Origin: Reticulitermes speratus
Lineage: Eukaryota; Arthropoda; Insecta; Blattodea; Rhinotermitidae
Assembly (NCBI GenBank): GCA_021186555.1
Contig: JAJKFL010000014.1
Location: 43,546,700-43,610,699, forward strand
Direction: 5' to 3'
Length of the DNA: 64,000 nucleotides
In this document: piece after piece, positions 52,293 through 63,840 of the stretch
How the letters are laid out: every line of letters begins with the position of its first letter
How positions within the stretch are numbered: the stretch's first letter is position 1
The notes under the pieces: model-generated
What the model was told of the DNA's origin: nothing
The model's database searches: none
What the model saw: the letters and a program-made list of their open reading frames with translations, nothing else
Made by a program: the position numbers and the translations under genes

Positions 52293-53590
52293 AGTCCGTC
52301 TGTACTTTGAAATCTTGTATTAGCGACTAAACCATTTGTCAGAATTTCACAGAATTCTTCATTTGGCAGTACCATATTTTGTAGTATGTGGCTCAATTCT
52401 CGTCACACTGTTTTATAGAGGCGTCAGTGACCTTCTACCTGCACTTTAAGTATGTCTTCAATAATTTTGTACGAAATTCGCTGTAATCGATCTCCACGTA
52501 GTCCCGTTGACCAATCGCGAATTCCGTGAAAAGCGCCGTAATGCAAGATATGTTTTAAGGGCGTGCATTAATTAACCTCTGCTCACAGTTGCTACATTTT
52601 TGTCCTATTTGGATAAAACGTCTGTCCAAATGTGCACCAAGACATTAAAACCTGCAAGGTACAAATATTTTTTTTATTTAGGATCGTAAACAAATTCCTG
52701 GCCTTACTTACTACATGAATTTGCGATAGAACTTGGTTTGTGCGTGAAGTCACAACGTGAATTTCGCTGTTTAAGACAGACGTCGCTTTTCTTGGTGTCC
52801 ATGGGAAACAAAATACAAATTTTGACTCAACGAAAATGCTTGCAGCGCTAGATGACAGCAGCCTGATAGATGCAAAAGACATTTGATTTGCTTTCAGTGT
52901 CCGATAGATGGACAGTAACGATTTGTTTATGAGCGAAGTCACACAGTTTTTGAAGTTAGAACTTGAATATTATTTCTACTAAATAAATAAACAAAATTTT
53001 ATATTCTGTTTGTTTGATCATGTGTGAGAGTAGTTGAAGAGCCCTGGAGAACGACATAGCGAATTGCATGTTAAGTAATCCATCCTTGGAAGCAGAAAAC
53101 GACATTTGGTTTATCATTAAGGAATGCCGTTCTGTGAGCAGTAGATCTGCCTGTCTAACCTCGGGCACAGTTCCTGCAAATTATCTGCAGTATGTGTGTT
53201 GCCTTGCCAGCTGATAGATTTATGTCGACTTTAAGTCTGCACTTGCAGTCAGCCTCAGTCATCAGTCATGCTGAGGCGGGCTAATTGGCAGTGAGACGAC
53301 ACGACAAGGATTGATATCAGGACTTCCATAAATACGTCTGCTGTTGAGCAGTGGACACAACTGAACAATGGACAAATAAACTTCATTACGTGAAGGAAGC
53401 CTTGCAAGAACCCTCTGCTGTGGGAATAGTTTCACGACAGACAGTTGGTAGCAATGGACAAAGTCTGTCCACATCAACTTGCAGACTTGTTGTGAGGTTT
53501 GAGGTTTTTAAGAGGGTGAGTATGAGTATAAATGTGGGTCGAGCTCTTGCAGTCCCGATGCACGTAGGCCTTTGACAGGTCCTTTGTGCC
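52293..53590. other. Spacer, no recognised gene
   Basis: A 116-codon minus frame (52592-52942) and smaller frames have no recognisable domain. No Wnt exon is seen. Confidence 0.45.
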
Positions 53591-53593
53591 CTT

Positions 53594-56330
53594 AGCTAAA
53601 GACCAAGTCATAAGAGCCCTGTCCTTGTAATAAAGTCCCAGATCGCCCCCAGACTTAGCTCTCTGACATCCTCAAGGTCCAAGAAGAAAGAACCCAGATA
53701 AGTGTGTCTGTGTGTCGCCAAAGCTTCACACTCACACAAGACATCAGCTGAGGTCTCCTCTACCCCGCGTTTCCTACACAACGGACTGTCGCTCAGTCCC
53801 ATAATGTGAAGGTGACTTTAAGAGCCCTATCCTTGTAATAAAGTCCCAGATCGCCCCCAGACTTAGCTCTCTGACATCCTCAAGGTCCAAGAAGAAGGAA
53901 CCCAGATAAGTGTGTCTGTGTGTCGCCAAAGCTTCACACTCACACAAGACATCAGCTGAGGTCTCCTCTACCCCGCGTTTCCTACACAACGGACTGTCGC
54001 TCAGTCCCATAATGTGAAGGTGACTTTAAGAGCCCTATCCTTGTAATAAAGTCCCAGATCGCCCCCAGACTTAGCTCTCTGACATCCTCAAGGTTCAAAA
54101 AGAAGGATCCCAGATAAGTGTGTCTGTGTCGCCAAAGCTTCACACTCACACAAGACATCAGCTGAGGTCTCCTCTACCCCGCGTTTCCTACACAACGGAC
54201 TGTCGCTCAGTCCCATAATGTGAAGGTGACTTTAAGAGCCCTATCCTTGTAATAAAGTCCCAGATCGCCCCCAGACTTAGCTCTCTGACATCCTCAAGGT
54301 CCAAGAAGAAAGAACCCAGATAAGTGTGTCTGTGTGTCGCCAAAGCTTCACACTCACACAAGACATCAGCTGAGGTCTCCTCTACCCCGCGTTTCCTACA
54401 CAACGGACTGTCGCTCAGTCCCATAATGTGAAGGTGTCTTTAAGAGCCCTATCCTTGTAATAAAGTCCCAGATCGCCCCCAGACTTAGCTCTCTGACATC
54501 CTCAAGGTCCAAGAAGAAGGAACCCAGATAAGTGTGTCTGTGTGTCGCCAAAGCTTCACACTCACACAAGACATCAGCTGAGGTCTCCTCTACCCCGCGT
54601 TTCCTACACAACGGACTGTCGCTCAGTCCCATAATGTGAAGGTGTCTTTAAGAGCCCTATCCTTGTAATAAAGTCCCAGATCGCCCCCAGACTTAGCTCT
54701 CTGACATCCTCAAGGTCCAAGAAGAAGGAACCCAGATAAGTGTGTCTGTGTGTCGCCAAAGCTTCACACTCACACAAGACATCAGCTGAGGTCTCCTCCT
54801 CTGCCCCGCGTTTCCTACACAACGGACTGTCGCTCAGTCCCATAATGTGAAGGTGTCTTTAAGAGCCCTATCCTTGTAATAAAGTCCCAGATCGCCCCCA
54901 GACTTAGTTCTCTGACATCCTCAAGGTCCAAGAAGAAGGAACCCAGATAAGTGTGTCTGTGTGTCGCCAAAGCTTCACACTCACACAAGACATCAGCTGA
55001 GGTCTCCTCTACCCCGCGTTTCCTACACAACGGACTGTCGCTCAGTCCCATAATGTGAAGGTGTCTTTAAGAGCCCTATCCTTGTAATAAAGTCCCAGAT
55101 CGCCCCCAGACTTAGCTCTCTGACATCCTCAAGGTCCAAGAAGAAGGAACCCAGATAAGTGTGTCTGTGTGTCGCCAAAGCTTCACACTCACACAAGACA
55201 TCAGCTGAGGTCTCCTCTACCCCGCGTTTCCTACACAACGGACTGTCGCTCAGTCCCATAATGTGAAGGTGTCTTTAAGAGCCCTATCCTTGTAATAAAG
55301 TCCCAGATCGCCCCCAGACTTAGCTCTCTGACATCCTCAAGGTTCAAAAAGAAGGATCCCAGATAAGTGTGTCTGTGTCGCCAAAGCTTCACACTCACAC
55401 AAGACATCAGCTGAGGTCTCCTCCTCTACCCCGCGTTTCCTACACAACGGACTGTCGCTCAGTCCCATAATGTGAAGGTGTCTTTAAGAGCCCTATCCTT
55501 GTAATAAAGTCCCAGATCGCCCCCAGACTTAGCTCTCTGACATCCTCAAGGTCCAAGAAGAAAGAACCCAGATAAGTGTGTCTGTGTGTCGCCAAAGCTT
55601 CACACTCACACAAGACATCAGCTGAGGTCTCCTCTACCCCGCGTTTCCTACACAACGGACTGTCGCTCAGTCCCATAATGTGAAGGTGTCTTTAAGAGCC
55701 CTATCCTTGTAATAAAGTCCCAGATCGCCCCCAGACTTAGCTCTCTGACATCCTCAAGGTTCAAAAAGAAGGATCCCAGATAAGTGTGTCTGTGTCGCCA
55801 AAGCTTCACACTCACACAAGACATCAGCTGAGGTCTCCTCCTCTACCCCGCGTTTCCTACACAACGGACTGTCGCTCAGTCCCATAATGTGAAGGTGTCT
55901 TTAAGAGCCCTATCCTTGTAATAAAGTCCCAGATCGCCCCCAGACTTAGCTCTCTGACATCCTCAAGGTCCAAGAAGAAAGAACCCAGATAAGTGTGTCT
56001 GTGTGTCGCCAAAGCTTCACACTCACACAAGACATCAGCTGAGGTCTCCTCTACCCCGCGTTTCCTACACAACGGACTGTCGCTCAGTCCCATAATGTGA
56101 AGGTGTCTTTAAGAGCCCTATCCTTGTAATAAAGTCCCAGATCGCCCCCAGACTTAGCTCTCTGACATCCTCAAGGTCCAAGAAGAAAGATCCCAGATAA
56201 GTGTGTCTGTGTGTCGCCAAAGCTTCACACTCACACAAGACATCAGCTGAGGTCTCCTCTACCCCGCGTTTCCTACACAACGGACTGTCGCTCAGTCCCA
56301 TAATGTGAAGGTGTCTTCTGAGGTGTTATG
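53594..56330 (-). repeat. 208 bp tandem array made of a LINE ORF2 C-terminus
   Basis: Thirteen units of 206-211 bp. Each encodes on the minus strand MGLSDSPLCRKRGVEETSAD, then VLCECEALATHRHTYLGSFF, DLEDVRELSLGAIWDFITR, the type of cysteine-rich C-terminus seen after the RNase H domain of some non-LTR retrotransposons (usually CRKCG...ETSAH...C; the second Cys and the His are changed here). Adjacent units join in a different frame, so no continuous protein results. Three units (about 54011-54216, 55260-55467, 55677-55884) share GGTTCAAAAAGAAGGATCCC and a 2 bp loss. Confidence 0.95.
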
Positions 56331-56597
56331 TCCGGTAAGCAGGCCAATAACCACCCTGGATTGCGTCCTATTAAAGGACAACAGCCTGGTCTTAGCGGCA
56401 ATACGAGGGCCCGAGATCAACACTCGAGCCTGTCTCTGAGTGCCAGCTAGTCTCTGCCAAATTATCAAGCGCTGTTTATCCAGCCAGCAATGAATTTTAA
56501 GGGGGTGAAGATGTGTATTGCGAACTGAGGTTACGGTCTTCTGAGAGGTGACGCCATATTGTTTTGTAAGGTAAGTTATCGGTGTTTCGGAAAACAC
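56292..56597 (-). pseudogene. LINE ORF2 fragment (RNase H-like end) feeding into the array
   Basis: A minus-strand frame of 101 codons contains RIAAKTRLLSFNRTQSRVVI, then GLLTGHN, a typical end of retrotransposon RNase H. In the intact relative GHN would be followed in frame by a segment like LRRHLHIMGL; here that continuation lies in another frame, in the first array unit. The array thus grew from the 3' part of one LINE copy unrelated to the YGCETW family. Confidence 0.7.
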
Positions 56598-56629
56598 AGT
56601 GCTCTTATTTTCTTTAGATGCAGGTAGCT

Positions 56630-56695
56630 GGTTCTTCCGAAACGGCAGTACGCCTGCCTCAAACTATGTGACCTCGCGTTCTAGAAGACTAAAAC
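56630..56695 (+). repeat. Possible decayed ribozyme-type element end
   Basis: TTCTTCCGAAACGGCAGTAC, ACTATGTGACCTCGCG, TTCTAGAAGACTAAAAC follows the family E order with loss of box 1. Confidence 0.3.
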
Positions 56696-57536
56696 GTTGA
56701 TACTTAAAACCTCATATTGCACGAGTGTAGATTGCAGTAAATAAGGGAAATAATAAACCAAAGGAGAAGAAAAAGAAAGAAAAAATGGAGGTGTGAAGAC
56801 AAAGTATAATAAATCAAAATAAAGAGCAGAAATAGGCTATATTGAAAAATGGATGACGACGACGATGATGATAAGGATGACAAAACACCAAAAATAAAAA
56901 ATATATAATTTGGCCTAGACATCACGTAAAATGAAGTAGACTAATTAAGAAACTACAACACTACACTTAGTATGATGATAATAATGATATAATAATAATA
57001 ATCATATAAAATGCGCCTAGATAACGTCCCGATAGACAAACTTTTGTCTGATACGTTTCCTATTAAGCACGGTCTGAAACAAGATAATGCTTAGTCGCCA
57101 TTGCCTTGCTACTTTGCTTTTAGGGAATTTCAAGCAAACCACGCTATAGTGAGCGTGACACGGACGGACACATCAGCTACTGGCCTACACTGGTGTCGAT
57201 GTGCTGTATGACAACTTGCATGCTATCCAGACAAACACGGAAGCTATATTAGCTGCTTATAAGGCGGTTGGTCTAGAAACAGTACTGAGATAACTATTTT
57301 GTATTTCTCATGTCCCGGAAAACGAATTGAGAACAAATTTATAACACAGAGATAGCTTATTAAGTCCTCTGAAAATGTGACAAAATTCAGGTATTTTGGA
57401 ATTACACTAACAGATAAAAATTTAATGTATGAAGAAATTAAGAGCAGATCAAATTCTAGGAATCCCAGTTACAATTCTGTCATGGATCTCTTATCTTATC
57501 ATTTTCTATCTAAAAATACAAAGATTAAAATCTGGG
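56696..57536. other. AT-rich spacer
   Basis: Contains GACGACGACGATGATGATAA-like and ATAATAATAATA simple repeats near 56850 and 56985. No gene seen. Confidence 0.5.
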
Positions 57537-57700
57537 TAAAGGTAAAGGTCACCCTATAACAGGCCATGAAGGCCCAGAGGGGGAGTAGAGGTATAGCTCT
57601 ACTCTTTCTTTAAACTCGGCTCTAGATGGGGGTGGGTGGTCAACGCCACGCCTCGGCCGCTTTACCCCCGCGAATGACCCGGTACCCATTGTGATTAAAA
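57537..57700 (-). mobile_element. SINE family A 3' half
   Basis: GTAAAGGTAAAGGTCACCCT, GGGGGAGTAGAGGTATAGCT, CTTTCTTTAAACTCGGCTCT, GCTTTACCCCCGCGAATGAC, then truncated before the head. The (CTTTAC)n end is visible. Confidence 0.8.
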
Positions 57701-57739
57701 TATACATAATTTAATTTTTTATTTTGCTTTAATGGACCT

Positions 57740-58195
57740 TAAACTTGGTCTCTCACGTTAAGGAAACTGAAAGTGTCCGAAAATTTGTTTTCTGAGGAAG
57801 ATATTTGGACTTAAGGGAGAGGAAGTATCAGGAGATTGGATAAAATTGCCTAATTAAGGACTTCATGATCAGTACTCCTCCCAGAATATTGTTCTGGCTA
57901 TCAAACTGATGGGGCATGTGGCACGTATAGGGAAAACAGATGTGTATGCAGAATTTTGGTAGGTAAACCTGAAGGAAAGAGGTCACTTGGAACACATAAC
58001 CGTAGATGGGAGGATAATATTAAACTTGAACTCAAAGAAATAGCATGAGAGAGCGAGGATTGGATTCATCAGGCTCAGGATAGGCATAGGTGGCTGTTGT
58101 TTGTGAAAGAAGAAAATAAAACTTGGGGTTTCCATAAAATTAGGAGTAATTCTTTACTAAACGGGGAATCATTTGCTTCTAAAATCGGATTATAC
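57740..58195 (+). mobile_element. LINE 3' region, moderately decayed
   Basis: CTTGGTCTCTCACGTTAAGG, TGAGGAAGATATTTGGACTT, GGGGCATGTGGCACGTATAG, CAGAATTTTGGTAGGTAAAC, CCTGAAGGAAAGAGG, GATAATATTAAACTTG, GTTTCCATAAAATTAGG. It spans the longest continuous LINE stretch here (about 455 bp), without a GTTA tail. Confidence 0.75.
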
Positions 58196-59084
58196 AAAAT
58201 CACGTAAATCATCAAAGTGGACTTAATCGGTCTTGGAGCCGAGTTTTGAGTCAACGACTTTGCGATGTGCGAATTTAACCGTCACACGGCGACGAATGAA
58301 ACGGAAAATATCAGTCAGTTGATACAGTAATGTAGTACAAACATAAGCAGATAGGAAGAACAAACTGCATGAGTACCGTTTGAACGGATAATACAGGAGA
58401 CAGATAAAATATGAGTACACAGAAGAACGGCACAAGCAAAGAGCAGTGAATAGAAACCAGCAGTATATCTGCTAAAAAAGATACATTTCTGTGTGTAATT
58501 AGTTTATGGTAGTTACGTCAGATGGCAGTTGTCGTTATGAAGCAATGAAGAGGTAAAGAGGTGCCTATGTTTCCGTTGGTATTGCAGTATCCTTCTTTGC
58601 CGATAACATCAAACTAAGAAATTTTCGAATTCATGTGAATATGATTAAGAATATATTAAGAATATGATTAAGAATATATTAAGAATATGATTAATTTGTG
58701 CATTTTGTTGGTGTTTATCTTAAATGATTAAGAATATAAAATTGAATACGAATATTCAGAGAAATTATGATTTTATAATAACGGTATAGATCAATTGCAA
58801 GGTTATCTGTGGAAATCACAGTCACATAGGCCGTGGAATAGCGCGTGTACATTATATTAACCCAATCAAAAGATGGGGCCAGAGCTAGTAATTAAATGAA
58901 GATAGTAAGTGTATGGATAAGCCATAATCACCTCTCAAATTTGTTGTACAAAGCTACGAGTGTCTGCTGTGTATCACAACCGGTTTTATTTTATTACGCT
59001 ATACACAAAAAGAAAACGAATATTCATCATAATCTGCAGCACTACGATTGCTCAGATTATGGGTTATAAAATTACAGTCAGGTG
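58196..59084. other. AT-rich spacer
   Basis: TTAAGAATATGA repeats a few times at about 58645-58695. Nothing else recognised. Confidence 0.5.
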
Positions 59085-59640
59085 CGATGGACTTGAATTG
59101 AGGCCTGCGGCTGATCGATCCTTGTTACAGAAATGCAGTCCGATGGTCTATATGAAGGTCCTTCTGTCTACTACAGGAGTACAGATTGGTGATCTATATG
59201 AAGGCCCTTCTGCCTGCTAGAGACGTACGGTCTGGTGGTCTAAATTCAGGCGCCTCTGTCTTCTACAGGAGTACAGATTGGTGATCTATATGAAGGCCCT
59301 TCTGCCTGCTAGAGACGTACGGTCTGGTGGTCTAAATTCAGGCGCCTCTGTCTACTACAGGAGTACAGATTGGTGTTCTATATGAAGGCCCTTCTGTCTG
59401 CTAGAGACGTACGGTCTGGTGGTCTAAATTCAGGCGCCTCTGTCTACTACAGGAGTACAGATTGGTGGTTTATATGAAGGCCCTTCTGTCTGCTAGAGAC
59501 GTACGGTCTGGTGGTCTAAATTCAGGCGCCTCTGTCTACTACAGGAGTACAGTTTGGTGGTCTATATGAAGGCCCTTCTGTCTGCTACAGAAACACAGCC
59601 CGGTAATCTATATTAAGGCCCTTATGTCTGCTAGAGTCAT
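59085..59640. repeat. Tandem array, 92 bp (2 x 46) unit
   Basis: About six units contain CTACAGGAGTACAGATTGGT, CTATATGAAGGCCCTTCTG, CTGCTAGAGACGTACGGTCT, TGGTCTAAATTCAGGCGCCT. The two halves resemble each other, so the unit is an old dimer. Confidence 0.92.
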
Positions 59641-59955
59641 AGAGACTGGCGGTCCTGGTTGGTTCTCCGGAATACCGAACGTAGATGCAGAGTGTTTAGC
59701 TTAGCTCTCTTTTTGTCCCGGAATTTCATGCTTCGAATTACGACCCGCAAATCGACTATCCTGACATGTATTTCGGTTCCTTAGCCTCTACAGGTAAAGT
59801 CAGGTCTAGTAACTGACATTACGCGAACAGCACTTCCTTCCGCTTGCTTACCAGTCCATTTCTCTCTTGCCAAATCAAGTGTTAACTCTGTATAAGCAGA
59901 CGTATTTAAGCGCTCGGTAAATAAACTTTACAGATTTACATGCTGTCTGTACTTG
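59641..59955. other. Spacer, no recognised feature
   Basis: No frames or repeat boxes. Confidence 0.5.
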
Positions 59956-60044
59956 TTTATACAGGGCATACACAAAAGAATGGTGCGGTGTGGTGGTTAT
60001 TTGTGTGTTAACCGCACCATTGTTTTGTGTATGCCCTTTATAAA
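59956..60044. mobile_element. 89 bp fold-back, MITE-like
   Basis: 34 bp arms (59956-59989 and 60011-60044) match at 32 positions around a 21-base loop. The outer part reads CAGGGCATACACAAAA on the left and its inverse on the right, as in small hAT-like MITEs. TTTATA at both outer edges may be TSD or arm. Confidence 0.6.
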
Positions 60045-60435
60045 CCAATCAGTTAATGTTGTATAGGGAAATAATACGGACTGGTCTTGGCTCAGGGGCT
60101 CAGTCGGCAGCTTCTCACCACAGATGGTACATAATGTAAGTGCTGAGCCTTCAACTGTTAATGACAACCCGCATGTCAGTGACGCCACGCATTATTTGAA
60201 GAACGACGCTAACTTCCATGAAGCGTCTGGAGAATACATAACACAATATTGTGTAGAGGATATATTGACTTTTAATTAGTAGACCGTGTGCAAAGTTTGG
60301 CTCGTTTATTATTAACTTCAACATTATCGCCAAAATACAGAGCTCCAAAAGCCATAAAATTTCGTCATGTTGATGCCCTTCAAATTCCAAACTCAGTCCA
60401 AAAGCTCAACCTCTTGCCTCTGCTGTATACTTCCG
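60045..60435. other. Spacer, no recognised feature
   Basis: Nothing recognised outside short frames. Confidence 0.5.
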
Positions 60436-60439
60436 ACAG

Positions 60440-60565
60440 TCCACTTCCGGTACTTCCAACAGTCCACTTCCTGTACGCGACCTTCTTCAGTTCCCAACAC
60501 CTTACTTTCTTTCCAGCCTACCTTTACCAGAAGGACGAGCAGGCATTATCTGGAAACCTTCAGAG
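60440..60565 (+). mobile_element. SINE family C 3' fragment
   Basis: TTCAGTTCCCAACACC, TCCAGCCTACCTTTACCAGA, AGGACGAGCAGGCATTATCT, GGAAACCTTC follows the family C 3' body (CTCTTACCGGAAGGACAAAA, GGGAAACTTC). The 20 bp array begins right at its end. Confidence 0.55.
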
Positions 60566-62473
60566 CAGTACAGTTACCTTCAGAGCAGTACAGTTACCTT
60601 CAGAGCAGTACAGTTACCTTCAGAGCAGTACAGTTACCTTCAGAGCAGTACAGTTACCTTCAAAGCAGTACAGTTACCTTCAGAGCAGTACAGTTACCTT
60701 CAGAGCAGTACAGTTACCTTCAGAGCAGTACAGTTACCTTCAGAGCAGTACAGTTACCTTCAGAGCAGTACAGTTACCTTCAGAGCAGTACAGTTACCTT
60801 CAGAACAGTACAGTTACCTTCAGAGTAGTACAGTTACTTTCAGAGCAGTACAGTTACCTTCAGAGCAGTACAGTTACCTTCAGAGCAGTACAGTTACCTT
60901 CAGAGCAGTACAGTTACCTTCAGAGCAGTACAGTTACTTTCAGAGCAGTACAGTTACCTTCAGAGCAGTACAGTTACCTTCAGAGCAGTACAGTTACATT
61001 CAGAGCAGTACAGTTACCTTCAGAGCAGTACAGTTACCTTCAGAGCAGTACAGTTACCTTCAGAGCAGTACAGTTACCTTCAGAGCAGTACAGTTACCTT
61101 CAGAGCAGTACAGTTACCTTCAGAGCAGTACAGTTACTTTCAGAGCAGTACAGTTACCTTCAGAGCAGTACAGTTACCTTCAGAGCAGTACAGTTACATT
61201 CAGAGCAGTACAGTTACCTTCAGAGCAGTACAGTTACCTTTAGAGCAGTACAGTTACCTTCAGAGCAGTACAGTTACCTTCAGAGCAGTACAGTTACCTT
61301 CAGAGTAGTACAGTTACTTTCAGAGCAGTACAGTTACCTTCAGAGCAGTACAGTTACTTTCAGAGCAGTACAGTTACCTTCAGAGCAGTACAGTTACCTT
61401 CAGAGCAGTACAGTTACCTTCAGAGCAGTACAGTTACCTTCAGAGCAGTACAGTTACCTTCAGAGCAGTACAGTTACCTTCAGAGCAGTACAGTTACCTT
61501 CAGAGTAGTACAGTTACTTTCAGAGCAGTACAGTTACCTTCAGAGCAGTACAGTTACCTTCAGAGCAGTACAGTTACCTTCAGAGCAGTACAGTTACCTT
61601 CAGAGCAGTACAGCTACCTTCAGAGCAGTACAGTTACCTTCAGAGTAGTACAGTTACTTTCAGAGCAGTACAGTTACCTTCAGAGCAGTACAGTTACCTT
61701 CAGAGCAGTACAGTTACCTTCAGAGCAGTACAGTTACCTTCAGAGTAGTACAGTTACTTTCAGAGCAGTACAGTTACCTTCAGAGTAGTACAGTTACTTT
61801 CAGAGCAGTACAGTTACCTTCAGAGCAGTACAGTTACCTTCAGAGCAGTACAGTTACCTTCAGAGCAGTACAGTTACCTTCAGAGTAGTACAGTTACTTT
61901 CAGAGCAGTACAGTTACCTTCAGAGTAGTACAGTTACTTTCAGAGCAGTACAGTTACCTTCAGAGCAGTACAGTTACCTTCAGAGCAGTACAGTTACCTT
62001 CAGAGCAGTACAGTTACCTTCAGAGTAGTACAGTTACTTTCAGAGCAGTACAGTTACCTTCAGAGCAGTACAGTTACCTTCAGAGCAGTACAGTTACCTT
62101 CAGAGCAGTACAGCTACCTTCAGAGCAGTACAGTTACCTTCAGAGCAGTACAGTTACCTTCAGAGCAGTACAGCTACCTTCAGAGCAGTACAGCTACCTT
62201 CAGAGCAGTACAGTTACCTTCAGAGCAGTACAGTTACCTTCAGAGCAGTACAGCTACCTTCAGAGCAGTACAGTTACCTTCAGAGCAGTACAGTTACCTT
62301 CAGAGCAGTACAGCTACCTTCAGAGCAGTACAGCTACCTTCAGAGCAGTACAGTTACCTTCAGAGCAGTACAGTTACCTTCAGAGCAGTACAGCTACCTT
62401 CAGAGCAGTACAGTTACCTTCAGAGCAGTACAGTTACCTTCAGAGCAGTACAGTTACCTTCAGAGCAGTACAG
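60563..62473. repeat. 1.9 kb tandem array, 20 bp unit
   Basis: About 95 units of CAGAGCAGTACAGTTACCTT with no length change, so the rows stay in register. Variants: CAGAGTAG followed by GTTACTTT, regularly paired, and CAGCTACC, concentrated at 62100-62400. The 406-codon frame over it is an artefact. Confidence 0.98.
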
Positions 62474-62867
62474 TTTCCTACTTCCCCCCGCCTCTCACCA
62501 CATTTCAGTCCACCTGTATTTTCTCTCGCTCTCTCTCTGTCTTTCGTCTTCAGTTGCTGACTACAGTCCACCTAGAGAACACCTTGAAACGCTGTAAGCC
62601 CTGCATTACCAGACCGGCACATCGAAACGAAGTGGACAAGGAGAGGACTCCATCAGACCCCGTGCCTGCCCGGTGGTGTTACGTCAGCTGACAATGGTTT
62701 AATACCTTTATGCCTTTTGTTGGTCTGGGGATGAGTAAAGTTTCTGCAGCAATAAGTCTTCAGGAAAGGCTGTTTTCTACTTTATATATATATATACAGC
62801 CTTCTTTAATGTGAACCAAACTACAGATGCCCACACAGTGTACTTGTGGGCTTTTGTATGTTTCCCA
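62474..62867. other. Spacer; short (TA)n
   Basis: TATATATATATATA at about 62782-62797. 62840-62880 loosely resembles the 113 bp unit (CCCACACAGTGTACTTGTGG). Confidence 0.4.
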
Positions 62868-62883
62868 AAATAAACAAGGATTA

Positions 62884-63182
62884 CAGAAATCAAGTCAAAA
62901 TCCTTCCAAACATAACTAAATTCCATTTATTATAAAGAACATTTTTTATTAATTATTTTATATTAATTACATGTTTCGCCTTATTTCATTTTTAAAGTTT
63001 GTCTTTAAAACATATTATATTTCTTTCTCATTATGTTTTAAACACAAATTGTGAACCCGAGGATGACTTGAAATAGGTTGAAACATGTAGTTCTGTGTAA
63101 TAAGTGGAATTTAGTTGTGTTTGGACGGATTTTGACTTGATTTCTGTTATAAACGACACAATGGAGTGACATCCTTTAAAAG
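62884..63182. mobile_element. Family D inverted-repeat element with 16 bp TSD
   Basis: Arms CAGAAATCAAGTCAAAATCC (left) and GGATTTTGACTTGATTTCTG (right) are exact inverses at the ends, with TCCAAACATAAC and its counterpart inside. The right side alone has the tail CGACACAATGGAGTGACATC. AAATAAACAAGGATTA (62868-62883) and AAATAAGCAAGGATTA (63183-63198) form the TSD. Confidence 0.78.
63053..63093 (+). ncRNA. Hammerhead-like motif, family D, core mutated
   Basis: Stem I GAAC/GTTC is perfect. Box 1 is CCGAGGA (T to C), followed by T, an imperfect stem II, GAAAC, AT, GTA. Confidence 0.45.
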
Positions 63183-63198
63183 AAATAAGCAAGGATTA

Positions 63199-63660
63199 TT
63201 TCCCTAAACTTCATTACCTAACAGATCTTTGCAGCGGAGAAGCAACTTCTTTCGCTGATGTAGCAACATATAAACACTGTATTCCGTGACATAGTACAAA
63301 AAGATTTCCAAGGTGTTTACTTTCCAAATGTCATGCGGTTATACGGTACACACTCAAATTAATTATTTTACGCCCATCACAAAAGCACGGACCTTCTTTC
63401 GCCGACAGTCAAAGAACTCATAAATTCCCAACAGCACAATGCGTAGCTCCCTTATACCGAAATTCACGGAAATCGGATAATAAATACAAGGATTACAGAG
63501 AGATATGCATTAACACTTTGACTTAATACATGCCTGTCGGTAAGCCAACTTTCACGAAACTTGTGCTTGCTGGACTACTTTTTTTTAAGGGATGTCCATA
63601 CCGAGTTTCATGAAAATCCGTCAAACGGTTTAGTCCTTCATGACACATAACAAACGGGAG
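63199..63660. other. Dispersed-repeat-like stretch
   Basis: ACCGAGTTTCATGAAAATCC, GTCAAACGGTTTAG near 63600 and ACCGAAATTCACGGAAATCG near 63460 resemble a segment common in insect repeats. I cannot assign the element class. Confidence 0.35.
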
Positions 63661-63664
63661 GGAA

Positions 63665-63840
63665 GGGGACAACGTATCGGTCCCATCTTCACGGGTCAAG
63701 ATTCCACTCGGAATCTTCACCCGTGAAGATGGGACCGATACGTTGTCCCGAAACGTCGGTAAATAATTACCACACGACGCCGTGTAATTACCCAGAAGAC
63801 CACAGATTTCATCAACATCGCGGCGGAAGCCTGAAATCAA
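63665..63840 (+). mobile_element. Family E element end with inverted partial second arm
   Basis: The plus-strand arm (63702-63840) has the motif, then GGTAAATAATTACCACACGA, CGCCGTGTAATTACCCAGAA, GACCACAGATTTCATCAACA, TCGCGGCGGAAGCCTGAAAT. A short inverted arm (63665-63700) repeats only the 5' half of the motif. Best family E sequence in the window. Confidence 0.7.
63719..63760 (+). ncRNA. Hammerhead-like motif, family E reference copy
   Basis: ACC, CG, TGAAGA, T, stem II GGGAC/GTCCC perfect, GAAAC, GTC, GGT. Stem I ACC/GGT. Confidence 0.5.

Noticed and set aside
52592..52942. 116-codon minus frame as a gene
   Set aside because: No recognisable domain, no splice-site support, AT-driven composition.
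53608..56301. Family of about ten small host genes encoding 78 residues
   Set aside because: Each is the same LINE C-terminal segment in a tandem array, with frame breaks at unit borders.
60288..61508. 406-codon plus frame
   Set aside because: Almost all of it is the 20 bp array; the repeat stays open because its unit lacks stops in this frame.
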